Shown here: one piece after another, positions 34,306 to 42,290 of the stretch
Layout: each line of letters begins with the position of its first letter
Numbering within the stretch: the stretch's first letter is position 1
Source of the DNA: Faecalicatena_A orotica
GTDB lineage: Bacteria; Bacillota; Clostridia; Lachnospirales; Lachnospiraceae
Direction: 5' to 3' (one strand)
NCBI RefSeq assembly: GCF_040545875.1
Contig: NZ_JBEPMR010000013.1
Length of the DNA stretch: 64,000 nucleotides
Made by a program: the position numbers and the translations under genes
The notes under the pieces: model-generated
What the model was told of the DNA's origin: nothing
Seen by the model: the letters and a program-made list of their open reading frames with translations, nothing else
The model's database searches: none

Positions 34306-35766
34306 CTAGTCCTCCTCCCATATATAACATTCGGTATCTTCCTGCGCGGGCTCATCAAGCTTTCTCCCCTGATAGTCAAACCGTGAACCGTGGCATGGGC
34401 AGTCCCAGCTTTTTTCCTGTGCATTCCATTCCAGCTGGCAGCCAAGGTGGGGACATTTGACAGATACCGCATACTTTTTTCCTGTTTCGGATTTATATAC
34501 CCCGTATTTCTGGCCGTCATGTTCTATCACGGCACCCTCGCCAGGCCGTATTTCCTCCAGTTTTTCTTTCGGTATGCCCGCTGCGCGTTTCAGAAGTCCG
34601 GCTGCCGCGTGCCCGCTGTCTTTGATAAAATTTGCTGCCGATGCCTGAATGTTATACCTCTGGGGGGAAAATACATCCGCATAAGGGCACTCTCTTTTCA
34701 GAATCAGGTCTGTCAGTATCATTGCAGATACCATAGAGCTTGTCATACCCCATTTTCCAAAACCAGTGGCTACATACCAGTCCGGACAGGAGCGGCTGAA
34801 TAGCCCGATATAGGGAATGTTGTCTAAAGTCATACAGTCCTGTGCCGACCATCTGGCAGTTTCTTTACATCCGGGCCAGTATTTTTCCGCCATATGCGCC
34901 AGATAGTCATAAGAGTTCCCCGCCGTCTTCTTTCCTGTACGGTGTCCGCCCCCGCCGATCAAGATTTCTTCGCCCGCGCTTCTGAATGACAATGCATCTT
35001 CATCGATTCCATAATACATACCGTTAAAACTGCATGTCTGTTTTACGGAAACAACATAACTTCTCTCCTGATGCATCCTCATAAAGTAATATCCCGGAAC
35101 ATTCTGAAATGGATAGTGACATGCAAACACGATGTTCTTAGCTGTTACCTGCCCCAGATCCGACGTTACAGTGTGTCCCTCCACATGCTTTACTTTTGTA
35201 TTTTCATAGATCTTCAGATCCCCCGCAATGCTGTACAAGAATTTCAATGGGTGGAATCTTCCCTGATTTTCGAATTTCAGGGCTAGTTTTACCGGAAACG
35301 GAAGCTCGGTCTTTTCCGTCAGTTCCCCCGGAATCCCGAGTCTTTTTGCCGCTTCATATTCCTGTCGCAGCCTTTTTGAATCGACAGAAGTATACAGATA
35401 AGCCGGGCAGTCCCCCCACTGACAATCCATCTGGTACTTCTCTGCAAGAATCCGATACCGGTGTATTGCCTCCTGATTTGCGGCTGCATACTGCCTGGCT
35501 TTCTCCTTCCCCACGCTCTGGAGCAGCCGGTCATAGATCAGACCGTGCTGTGCTGTTACTTTTGCGGTCGTATTTTTCGTCTGCCCGCTGCCGATTCTGT
35601 TCTCTTCCAGTATCACACATTCCACACCCGCCTGCTCCAGAAAATGAGCCGTCAGGACTCCCGCCATTCCGCCTCCAATGATGACAGTATCTGTACTGAT
35701 ATTTCCCGACAACGGATCTCTTTTTCCGGCAGATGCCGATATACTCCATATTGATTTTTTCACCAT
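34306..35766 (-). CDS. FAD-dependent oxidoreductase with C-terminal Rieske domain
   Basis: A 486-residue two-domain protein. Residues about 25-385 form a DAO-type FAD enzyme with dinucleotide motif TVIIGGGMAGVLTAH and GFGKWGMTSS near the end. Residues about 400-480 form a Rieske [2Fe-2S] domain: Cys438-x-His440 (CPHLGC) and Cys456-x-x-His459 (CPCHGS), with Cys443 and Cys458 in the positions of the disulfide found in high-potential Rieske proteins. No signal peptide or membrane anchor, so cytoplasmic. Family members are widespread but substrates are unknown. First gene of an operon with the tocopherol-cyclase-like protein. Confidence 0.9.
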   Translation of the reverse strand: MVKKSIWSISASAGKRDPLSGNISTDTVIIGGGMAGVLTAHFLEQAGVECVILEENRIGSGQTKNTTAKVTAQHGLIYDRLLQSVGKEKARQYAAANQEAIHRYRILAEKYQMDCQWGDCPAYLYTSVDSKRLRQEYEAAKRLGIPGELTEKTELPFPVKLALKFENQGRFHPLKFLYSIAGDLKIYENTKVKHVEGHTVTSDLGQVTAKNIVFACHYPFQNVPGYYFMRMHQERSYVVSVKQTCSFNGMYYGIDEDALSFRSAGEEILIGGGGHRTGKKTAGNSYDYLAHMAEKYWPGCKETARWSAQDCMTLDNIPYIGLFSRSCPDWYVATGFGKWGMTSSMVSAMILTDLILKRECPYADVFSPQRYNIQASAANFIKDSGHAAAGLLKRAAGIPKEKLEEIRPGEGAVIEHDGQKYGVYKSETGKKYAVSVKCPHLGCQLEWNAQEKSWDCPCHGSRFDYQGRKLDEPAQEDTECYIWEED

Positions 35767-36027
35767 TTACGTTCACCTCATCAATAGGATTGACCGGACT
35801 GGAAATTATATACATGGCAGTTCCCAGACTTACAAAACATGTTCCTGAACGTTTTTTTATTTTCTGGATAAAATTGTAATTTTTTTCACAATCCCATTGT
35901 CTTTATTGTATTAATGTGCTAAATTATTAGGGTAGATTTATTGTTTTTTTCGTACATTCGTTTTCTATGCAGTCAGTCAACAGCAGTACCTGCCAAACAC
36001 AGGTCCACATTCTGAGAGGATTTGAAT

Positions 36028-36645
36028 ATGAAGATTTCAACATTTACCGGATCACTGTCATCAGGCCACTTACCTGACAACCCAACATGGTATATAGACA
36101 CCTGCAAAAGAAAGCTGCTTTTTATCTCTTCCAATGCAGATGCCTTGCGCAGCAACATTCAATTTATCAGACCACATCTTAAAAATGTTGACACAATCAT
36201 TCTCTCTGCAGGCTGTACAGACGTGTCCAGAGAGCTTCAATATTTTCTTGCAGCCTGCCCCTGTGCAGACTTTTATCTCCCCCGGGTCCCCTCAGAAAAA
36301 TATGTTCTGGATATTAATAAGAAACTAAACGGATACTGTCAGGCGGAACTGAAGGACAGTATCTTGTGCCGCACACATTTTACGGATGACATGTACAGCA
36401 TCGGGCAGCATTTTCTCATATTTGGAAATGACACCCGGCATTTAGCTGCAAAAGAACACAGACAGAGTCTGCTAGTCCAAAAAAGCAGCCATGCCGTGCT
36501 GTTTTCCAACACTGACAGGACTGCTTCTTCAGACAGAAATATCCTCACCTCTGCCCAGAAATTAACCCGGGCACAGATCAAATATATTTATGACTGCGAG
36601 GGTGGACATCTGGTACAGACAAATTATTCAAATTTTTGTTCATGA
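36028..36645 (+). CDS. Degenerate metallo-beta-lactamase-fold protein
   Basis: A 205-residue protein on the plus strand. It aligns by eye with small MBL-fold hydrolases of the MJ0301/dihydropterin-synthase-like type: WYIDTCKRKLLF corresponds to the usual LLFDTG strand, NADALRSNIQF to the following helix, and VDTIILSAGCTDVSREL to the metal-binding LSHGHxDHTGG motif, but all histidines there are lost. The later EHRQSLLVQKSSHAVLFS matches the strand leading to GCSH, also without the His. It is thus likely a non-catalytic relative. The ATG at 36028 was chosen because AGAGGA is seven bases upstream; a TTG at 36022 is too close. A terminator follows. Confidence 0.6.
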   Translation: MKISTFTGSLSSGHLPDNPTWYIDTCKRKLLFISSNADALRSNIQFIRPHLKNVDTIILSAGCTDVSRELQYFLAACPCADFYLPRVPSEKYVLDINKKLNGYCQAELKDSILCRTHFTDDMYSIGQHFLIFGNDTRHLAAKEHRQSLLVQKSSHAVLFSNTDRTASSDRNILTSAQKLTRAQIKYIYDCEGGHLVQTNYSNFCS

Positions 36646-36663
36646 TTAAGAAACAATTTCTCG

Positions 36664-36690
36664 ACAGGCGGTGAAAGTCCGCCTGTTTTT
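36664..36690 (+). terminator. Terminator of the degenerate MBL-fold gene
   Basis: Stem ACAGGCGG / CCGCCTGT, 7-base loop, then TTTTT on plus, 18 bases after the stop codon. Confidence 0.85.
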
Positions 36691-36723
36691 ACGTCTATAT
36701 CCAGAATATTCTGAATACGGACC

Positions 36724-36743
36724 GCAAAAGGGTCTGACCCCTA
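36724..36743. repeat. GGGTCTGACCC palindromic repeat, copy 1
   Basis: CGCAAAAGGGTCTGACCCCT around the pflA stop codon. The same palindrome core appears twice in 51964-52017. It looks like a dispersed intergenic repeat of the genome. Confidence 0.55.
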
Positions 36744-37487
36744 TGAAGATACATGCAGTATTCTTTCTGCATTCTCGATCCGCTCTTTTGAAGGCGGTTC
36801 TACTCCTTCCAGTGGATATGAAAGTCCAAGTTCTTTCCACTTGAAGGTGCCCAGTGTGTGATAAGGCAGTACTTCTACCTTTTCCACGTTTCCCAGTGTC
36901 TGGACAAATGTATCCAGCCTTTCCAGATATTCGTCCTGATCGCTTCTTCCGGGTACAAGGACGTGTCTGATCCAGACCGGTTTTTTAGTCTCTGATAGAT
37001 ATTCCGCCAGATCTAGTATATTCCGGTTGGTACATCCGGTCAGAATCTGGTGCTGTTCTTCATCGATATGCTTGATATCCAGCATAATCAGGTCTGTATA
37101 TTTCATCAGTTCCTGCATTTTGCTGAAAAATGGTTCTTCTCTTGTAAATGGATTGCCGCTTGTGTCCAGTGTCGTGTGAATTCCTTCTTCCTTTGCCTTC
37201 CGGAATAGTTCTGTCAGGAATTCAATCTGGAGGAGGGGTTCTCCCCCGCTTACTGTAATACCGCCCTTACTTCCCCAGTAAGAGCGGTATTTCTTTGCCT
37301 GCTTCAGCAATTCGTCCGTCGTGTACGGCGTACCTGACTGCATATTCCACGTGTCCGGATTGTGGCAGAACTGGCAGCGCATTGCGCACCCGCTCATAAA
37401 GATCACATACCGGACACCCGGTCCATCTACAGAGCCAAAACTTTCAAGGGAATGAATATACCCTTTTTTCTCTGTCTGCTCTGTCAT
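36741..37487 (-). CDS. pflA: Pyruvate formate-lyase activating enzyme
   Basis: A 248-residue radical SAM enzyme. The CxxxCxxC cluster motif is CAMRCQFC near residue 30, preceded by ESFGSVDGPGVRYVIF, the standard PflA opening; GGITVSGGEPLLQ is the SAM-binding GGE motif. It takes a hydrogen from a glycine of PflB to create the glycyl radical. It lies 36 bases after pflB on the same strand. No extra ferredoxin domain is present, as expected for the PflA rather than the glycerol-dehydratase type. Confidence 0.96.
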   Translation of the reverse strand: MTEQTEKKGYIHSLESFGSVDGPGVRYVIFMSGCAMRCQFCHNPDTWNMQSGTPYTTDELLKQAKKYRSYWGSKGGITVSGGEPLLQIEFLTELFRKAKEEGIHTTLDTSGNPFTREEPFFSKMQELMKYTDLIMLDIKHIDEEQHQILTGCTNRNILDLAEYLSETKKPVWIRHVLVPGRSDQDEYLERLDTFVQTLGNVEKVEVLPYHTLGTFKWKELGLSYPLEGVEPPSKERIENAERILHVSS

Positions 37488-37523
37488 TTTTTCACCTCTG
37501 ACTAAATATTAGTACTTATAAAA

Positions 37524-39776
37524 CTACATCTCTGCGTGGCATGTTCTGGAGATTACATCCATCTGCTGCTCACGTGTCAGGTCGATAAACTTCACTGCAT
37601 ATCCGGATACACGGATGGTGAAGTTTGCATATTCTTCCTTCTCCGGATGCTCCATTGCGTCGATCAGCTTTTCTTTTCCAAAGACATTTACGTTCAGATG
37701 GTGTGCACCCTGCTCGAAATATCCGTCCAGCACGTGTGTCAGATTGTCGATTCTCTCCTGGTCATCGTGTCCGAGTGCTCCCGGATTGATCGTCTGTGTA
37801 TTGGAAATACCGTCCAGCGCCTCTTCATATGGAAGCTTTGCAACTGAATTCAGGGATGCAAGCAGACCGTTCTGCTCTGCACCATAGGACGGGTTGGCTC
37901 CCGGTGCCAGCGGCTCTCCTGCTTTTCTTCCATCCGGAAGAGATCCTGTTGCCTTGCCATATACGACATTTGATGTAATGGTAAGGATTGATGTGGTCGG
38001 CTCTGAATTTCTGTAGGTGTGGCATTTTTTCAATTTACCCATGAATGTCTTCAGAAGCCAGATCGCGATGTCGTCTGCCCGGTCATCATCATTTCCGTAT
38101 CTCGGGAAGTCTCCCTCTGTCTCGTAGTCTACAGCCATTCCGGTCTCATCGCGGATTACTTTCACCTTGGCATATTTGATCGCGCTTAAAGAGTCAACCA
38201 CATGTGAAAACCCAGCGATACCTGTTGCAAATGTACGTCTTACGTCTGTGTCGATCAGTGCCATCTCTGCCGCTTCATAATAGTATTTATCATGCATGTA
38301 GTGGATCATATTCAGTGTATCGACATACAGCTTGGACAGCCAGTCCATCATCTTGTCATATTTATCCATGACCTCATCGTAATCCAGATACTCTGCAGTC
38401 ACTGGTTTGTACGCAGGCGCCACCTGCTCTCTTGTCTTCACATCCACACCGCCGTTGATTGCGTACAGCAGGCATTTTGCAAGGTTTGCACGTGCCCCGA
38501 AGAACTGGATTTCCTTGCCTGTCTGTGTTGCGGATACGCAGCAGCAGATAGAGTAATCATCTCCCCATACCGGGCGCATCACATCATCGTTCTCATACTG
38601 GATAGAACTTGTCGTAATAGAAATGTGTGCAGAATATTTCTTAAATGCCTCTGGCAGGCGTGAAGAATACAGTACTGTCAGGTTTGGCTCCGGTGACGGT
38701 CCCATGTTTTCCAGTGTGTGCAGGAAACGGTAGTCGTTCTTTGTAACCATAGAGCGTCCGTCCTGCCCGAGACCTGCCACTTCCAGCGTAGCCCATACCG
38801 GGTCCCCGGAAAACAGTTCATTATAAGAAGGAATTCTGGCGAACTTCACCATTCTGAACTTCATAACCATATGATCGATCAGTTCCTGTGCCTCTTCTTC
38901 TGTCAGGATTCCCTTCTCCATATCCCTCTGGATATAGACATCCAGAAATGTTGAGATTCTTCCGACACTCATTGCAGCCCCGTTCTGTGTCTTGATCGCT
39001 GCAAGATATCCAAAATACAGCCACTGAACTGCTTCTCTCGCATCTCTGGCCGGCTTTGAAATATCGTATCCGTAAACAGCCGCCATGTCTTTCATCTCTT
39101 TCAGGGCCTTTAACTGATCGGCAACCTCTTCCCTGAGACGGAAGTCCGTCCCCTTCATACCATGTCTCTCTGTCTCATTGAAATCGTCCATCTTCTTCTC
39201 AAGCAGAAGGTCGATTCCATAAAGAGCCACACGGCGGTAATCACCAACAATACGTCCTCTTCCGTAAGTGTCCGGAAGCCCTGTAATGATCTTATTGTGA
39301 CGTGCTCTCTTCATTTCAGGTGTATAAATATCGAATACCCCCTGATTGTGTGTCTTGTGGTATTTTGTGAAAATCTCATGCAGCTTTTCACTCGGCTGGT
39401 ATCCGTATGTGGTGCAGGCCTTCTCTGCCATATTAATACCGCCGTACGGCATAAAAGCTCTCTTAAGAGGCTTGTCTGTCTGGAGTCCCACAACTGTTTC
39501 CAGCTCCTTCATCTCTTCATCAATATATCCCGGCCCATAAGCTGTCAGCCCTGAAACGACCTCTGTCTCCATATCCAGAACGCCGCCTTTTGCACGTTCT
39601 TCCTTCTGTAATTCCTGAAGTTTTCCCCAGAGTTTATTCGTTGCCTCTGTAGGTCCCGCAAGGAAACTTTCGTCCCCGTCATAAGGTGTGTAGTTGTGCT
39701 GGATAAAATCGCGTACATTAATGTCGTCTTTCCAGAGTCTCCCCTGAAATCCGTCCCACTGCTCAAAATGTGTCAT
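37524..39776 (-). CDS. pflB: Formate C-acetyltransferase (pyruvate formate-lyase)
   Basis: A 750-residue glycyl radical enzyme that turns pyruvate and CoA into acetyl-CoA and formate. The catalytic cysteine pair lies in DYSICCCVSA (around residue 410) and the glycyl radical site is Gly725 in IRVSGYAVKF, 25 residues from the C-terminus. Length matches genuine PFL. Upstream are a promoter (39826-39855) and a Fur-like dyad (39865-39879). It is followed by its activase gene. As the organism appears to be a strict fermenter, this is probably a main route of pyruvate use. Confidence 0.97.
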   Translation of the reverse strand: MTHFEQWDGFQGRLWKDDINVRDFIQHNYTPYDGDESFLAGPTEATNKLWGKLQELQKEERAKGGVLDMETEVVSGLTAYGPGYIDEEMKELETVVGLQTDKPLKRAFMPYGGINMAEKACTTYGYQPSEKLHEIFTKYHKTHNQGVFDIYTPEMKRARHNKIITGLPDTYGRGRIVGDYRRVALYGIDLLLEKKMDDFNETERHGMKGTDFRLREEVADQLKALKEMKDMAAVYGYDISKPARDAREAVQWLYFGYLAAIKTQNGAAMSVGRISTFLDVYIQRDMEKGILTEEEAQELIDHMVMKFRMVKFARIPSYNELFSGDPVWATLEVAGLGQDGRSMVTKNDYRFLHTLENMGPSPEPNLTVLYSSRLPEAFKKYSAHISITTSSIQYENDDVMRPVWGDDYSICCCVSATQTGKEIQFFGARANLAKCLLYAINGGVDVKTREQVAPAYKPVTAEYLDYDEVMDKYDKMMDWLSKLYVDTLNMIHYMHDKYYYEAAEMALIDTDVRRTFATGIAGFSHVVDSLSAIKYAKVKVIRDETGMAVDYETEGDFPRYGNDDDRADDIAIWLLKTFMGKLKKCHTYRNSEPTTSILTITSNVVYGKATGSLPDGRKAGEPLAPGANPSYGAEQNGLLASLNSVAKLPYEEALDGISNTQTINPGALGHDDQERIDNLTHVLDGYFEQGAHHLNVNVFGKEKLIDAMEHPEKEEYANFTIRVSGYAVKFIDLTREQQMDVISRTCHAEM

Positions 39777-39825
39777 ATTCGAAAATCCTCCTTTAATAAA
39801 TAAGGTTTATCTTTTTTCCTCGCCT

Positions 39826-39855
39826 AGTATAACATCACGTTAAATAAAAGACAAG
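39826..39855 (-). promoter_or_regulatory. Promoter of pflB-pflA
   Basis: TTGTCT (39850-39855), 18-base spacer, TATACT (39826-39831) on minus; the start codon is about 45 bases past the expected transcript start, behind a GGAGG. Confidence 0.65.
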
Positions 39856-39864
39856 AGTTTAAGT

Positions 39865-39879
39865 GATAATCGTTATCAT
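39865..39879. promoter_or_regulatory. Fur-family box upstream of pflB promoter
   Basis: Perfect palindrome TGATAATCGTTATCA. It fits the 7-1-7 Fur box (TGATAATNATTATCA) with one base changed. It lies ten bases upstream of the pflB -35, a position suited to control by a Fur or PerR type regulator. The L,D-transpeptidase gene stop is about 100 bases away on the other side. Confidence 0.55.
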
Positions 39880-39975
39880 TTGATGCATTGTACGCAATTT
39901 TATACAATATCTAGTGTCAAATCCTGTTCTCACCCACTACTTTCAGTGACCGTAGAAGATGTAAATGTACCAATC

Positions 39976-41373
39976 CTAATAGTGCATGACGACCGGGGTC
40001 CCGGTGGATATCATGCTGTATAATGTCCCCGCCGCATCCAGGGGCATATTGATGCACCCATGCGATCCGATGCTCCAGTACAGGTCACCGCCGAATGCCG
40101 GCTGCCATGTCGCATCATGGAAACCAACACCGCCCCATGTCACCTGCATCCAATAATCCACAGGCGTGCGGTATTCCGGTTCCCCGGTTTCGGGCACAAT
40201 ATTTCCTACCAGTGTCGTATTCAAAGACATCAATAAAATGTCATACACTCCCGACGGCGTAGAATGATCATACGGTTTACCTGTCACGACCGCACTCTCA
40301 AATGCCACATTTCCATCCACGATATACCACATGTACTGCGCGCTCAGATCCACCTCGATAAACGTTTTTCCCCAGTCCTGCGCCTCGTGGGTTGCCGCCC
40401 TCTGCTCATAGACAGGTTCCTTTGTTACCGTTTCACCGGCCTTGATACTTGCAAGCAATGCCTGTGTCTCCGAAGCTTCGTCAATCGCCCAGCCATAGGT
40501 CCCTCCACTGACTTCCGTCGCTTTTCCCCAAGGTGTTGTCAAGGGTCTGGAAGCATACAGCGTTTCATACTTTGCGGCAAAATTATTCATATACTCGCCC
40601 ACCTTGTCTTCATGGAAGGTTACATTCATATTGTCATCCCATGTCAGCCATTGGGCAATCAGCTTACCGTCCACGACTTCTTTTGCCGGCGCCATGTCGT
40701 AAGTGATGCTTGCCTTACAGTACTGGTTGAGAGTGTCGCAGGCCACTGCCACTTCTTTTGAATCAGAAGTATATTTTGGCTTCTGGTAGCAGTCTTCTTT
40801 TTCCAGACTGATTTCTTCGTACAGGCCAAATACCGCATCCGTGATTGCTTTTTTCGTCTTTTCCTGATCCACCTTTGTACCGAGTACTTCTTCTTTTACT
40901 ACAAACTTCTCCCCGTTGAATTCCGGTTTCGCACTCTGGGGATCAGTCTTGCCTTCATTCTGCCAGCAGCTAAGCCCCTCAATCTTTTCTTCCAGCTTCT
41001 TCTCATCAAGAGTAAATCCCAAGTCAGCCTTGATACTGCTGTCCCCGAAAAACATGGACGGCCACAAAAAGGCATTCTGTTCCTCTAATGTCTGCTTTAA
41101 CTTTTTATTCTTAACATATTTCATCGAAATATCTGCACCGGCCACTTCTTCCTTCTCCCCCTCCTTCGGGATGATGGTAAGTGTATAGACCGCTATCTGT
41201 TTTTGCAGGTATTTATCCGCATCTTCTGCGGTTTTCATGGAAAAATCGGCCCCATTGATATGAGTGCCGGAATAGAAATGACTCATGAAATAGAAAGAAA
41301 AACCTAAATAAATACAAACAATAACCGCTGCCAAAATTCCCAATACAAGTAATAATTTTTTTCTGCTGCCCAT
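39976..41373 (-). CDS. L,D-transpeptidase (YkuD) with PG-binding-like domains
   Basis: A 465-residue membrane-anchored protein. A single helix at about residues 6-27 leaves the rest outside. The middle (about 40-310) contains the repeated extracellular module often paired with YkuD (PG_binding_4 type; SMKTAEDADKYLQKQI). The catalytic YkuD domain is C-terminal (about 335-465), with HGCINMP: His, Gly and nucleophile Cys in SIGSHGCIN. It forms 3-3 cross-links in peptidoglycan or attaches proteins to it. The start at 41371-41373 has GGAGG nine bases upstream; the ATG six codons earlier overlaps that motif. Confidence 0.93.
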   Translation of the reverse strand: MGSRKKLLLVLGILAAVIVCIYLGFSFYFMSHFYSGTHINGADFSMKTAEDADKYLQKQIAVYTLTIIPKEGEKEEVAGADISMKYVKNKKLKQTLEEQNAFLWPSMFFGDSSIKADLGFTLDEKKLEEKIEGLSCWQNEGKTDPQSAKPEFNGEKFVVKEEVLGTKVDQEKTKKAITDAVFGLYEEISLEKEDCYQKPKYTSDSKEVAVACDTLNQYCKASITYDMAPAKEVVDGKLIAQWLTWDDNMNVTFHEDKVGEYMNNFAAKYETLYASRPLTTPWGKATEVSGGTYGWAIDEASETQALLASIKAGETVTKEPVYEQRAATHEAQDWGKTFIEVDLSAQYMWYIVDGNVAFESAVVTGKPYDHSTPSGVYDILLMSLNTTLVGNIVPETGEPEYRTPVDYWMQVTWGGVGFHDATWQPAFGGDLYWSIGSHGCINMPLDAAGTLYSMISTGTPVVMHY

Positions 41374-41397
41374 CTGCTGTGCCCTCCTCATGTGTAT

Positions 41398-41535
41398 ACC
41401 TTATTCTGCAGCCTGCGCTGCAGACCCGCCCGCAGGGCATGAGTTACGGTATGCCCTTTAGGGTGAACCTTATTCTGCAGCCTGTGCTGCGGACCCGCCC
41501 GAAGGGCATATGTTACGGGGTGCCCTTCGGGTATA
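41398..41535. repeat. Two tandem copies of a 69-bp palindrome-rich repeat
   Basis: Copies start with ACCTTATTCTGCAGCCTG at 41398 and 41467. Each contains GGGCAT and ATGCCC or GTGCCC arms that can fold (CCCGAAGGGC, TGCCCTTCGGG). They lie between the L,D-transpeptidase promoter side and the GNAT gene. REP-like; no coding potential. Confidence 0.8.
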
Positions 41536-41706
41536 CTACTATCTTTACATTAAATAGACGGATTTTCAAGGCAAAAGGTTGCATATTTCAGTATTTTTTC
41601 TAATTGCTTAATTTTTGAATCCGTTTTACAATAATATTACATGCCAGAAGATGCTGGACAGGTTCTGATTGCATGTCAGTATTATTACGAGAGGTTAATT
41701 TTTATT

Positions 41707-42195
41707 ATGGAAATTAGAAAATCGCAGCTGGCAGACCTTGATATTCTTATGAAAATGTATGAAGGCGCACGTTCTTTCATGACGAGTCACGGAAATCCCT
41801 CACAATGGGGCAATTCCTATCCGCCGAAGCCTCTGCTCGCCAGAGATATTGAGGAAGGCAATAGTTATGTATGTGAAGAACAGGGGAAAGTTGTTGCCAC
41901 CTTCTACTATAAACTGGGAAAAGATGACACTTATGCCAAAATTTATGAAGGACAATGGCTGGATGACAGTCCCTACGGTGTCGTCCACAGGATCACCTCG
42001 AACGGTACAGTCAGGGGGGCCGCCACGTTCTGTCTGAACTGGGCACTTAAACAATGCGGGAACCTGAAGATCGATACGCACAGAGATAACATGGTAATGC
42101 AGCACATGCTGGACAAAAACGGATTTACATACTGCGGGATTATTTATTCCGAGGACGGGACTGAACGGCTTGCCTATCAGAAAAAGATTGGATAA
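41707..42195 (+). CDS. GNAT-family N-acetyltransferase
   Basis: A 162-residue acetyltransferase. The GNAT fold is visible from MEIRKSQLADLDILMKMYEGAR through a central strand KVVATFYYKLG, a V/I-rich strand VVHRITSNGTVRGAA (the acetyl-CoA-binding region in place of the usual QxxGxA), and a C-terminal HRDNMVMQHMLDKNGFTYCGI with the typical N..M...L.K.GF motif. Substrate unknown. The ATG at 41707 was chosen because the alignment starts there; AGAGG lies 12 bases upstream. Followed by a strong terminator. Confidence 0.88.
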   Translation: MEIRKSQLADLDILMKMYEGARSFMTSHGNPSQWGNSYPPKPLLARDIEEGNSYVCEEQGKVVATFYYKLGKDDTYAKIYEGQWLDDSPYGVVHRITSNGTVRGAATFCLNWALKQCGNLKIDTHRDNMVMQHMLDKNGFTYCGIIYSEDGTERLAYQKKIG

Positions 42196-42228
42196 GGCTG
42201 TATTGGAATCCTGATTACTTTTTTACGA

Positions 42229-42270
42229 TAAAAGGACAACTCTGTTAAATTTCAGAGTCGTCCTTTTTTT
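42229..42270. terminator. Bidirectional terminator between GNAT and molybdoenzyme genes
   Basis: Stem AAAGGACAACTCTG / CAGAGTCGTCCTTT with an 8-base loop. Seven T follow on plus and four on minus, serving the convergent genes 41707-42195 and 42291-44573. Confidence 0.85.
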
Positions 42271-42290
42271 CATACTAACTTTAATTTCAT

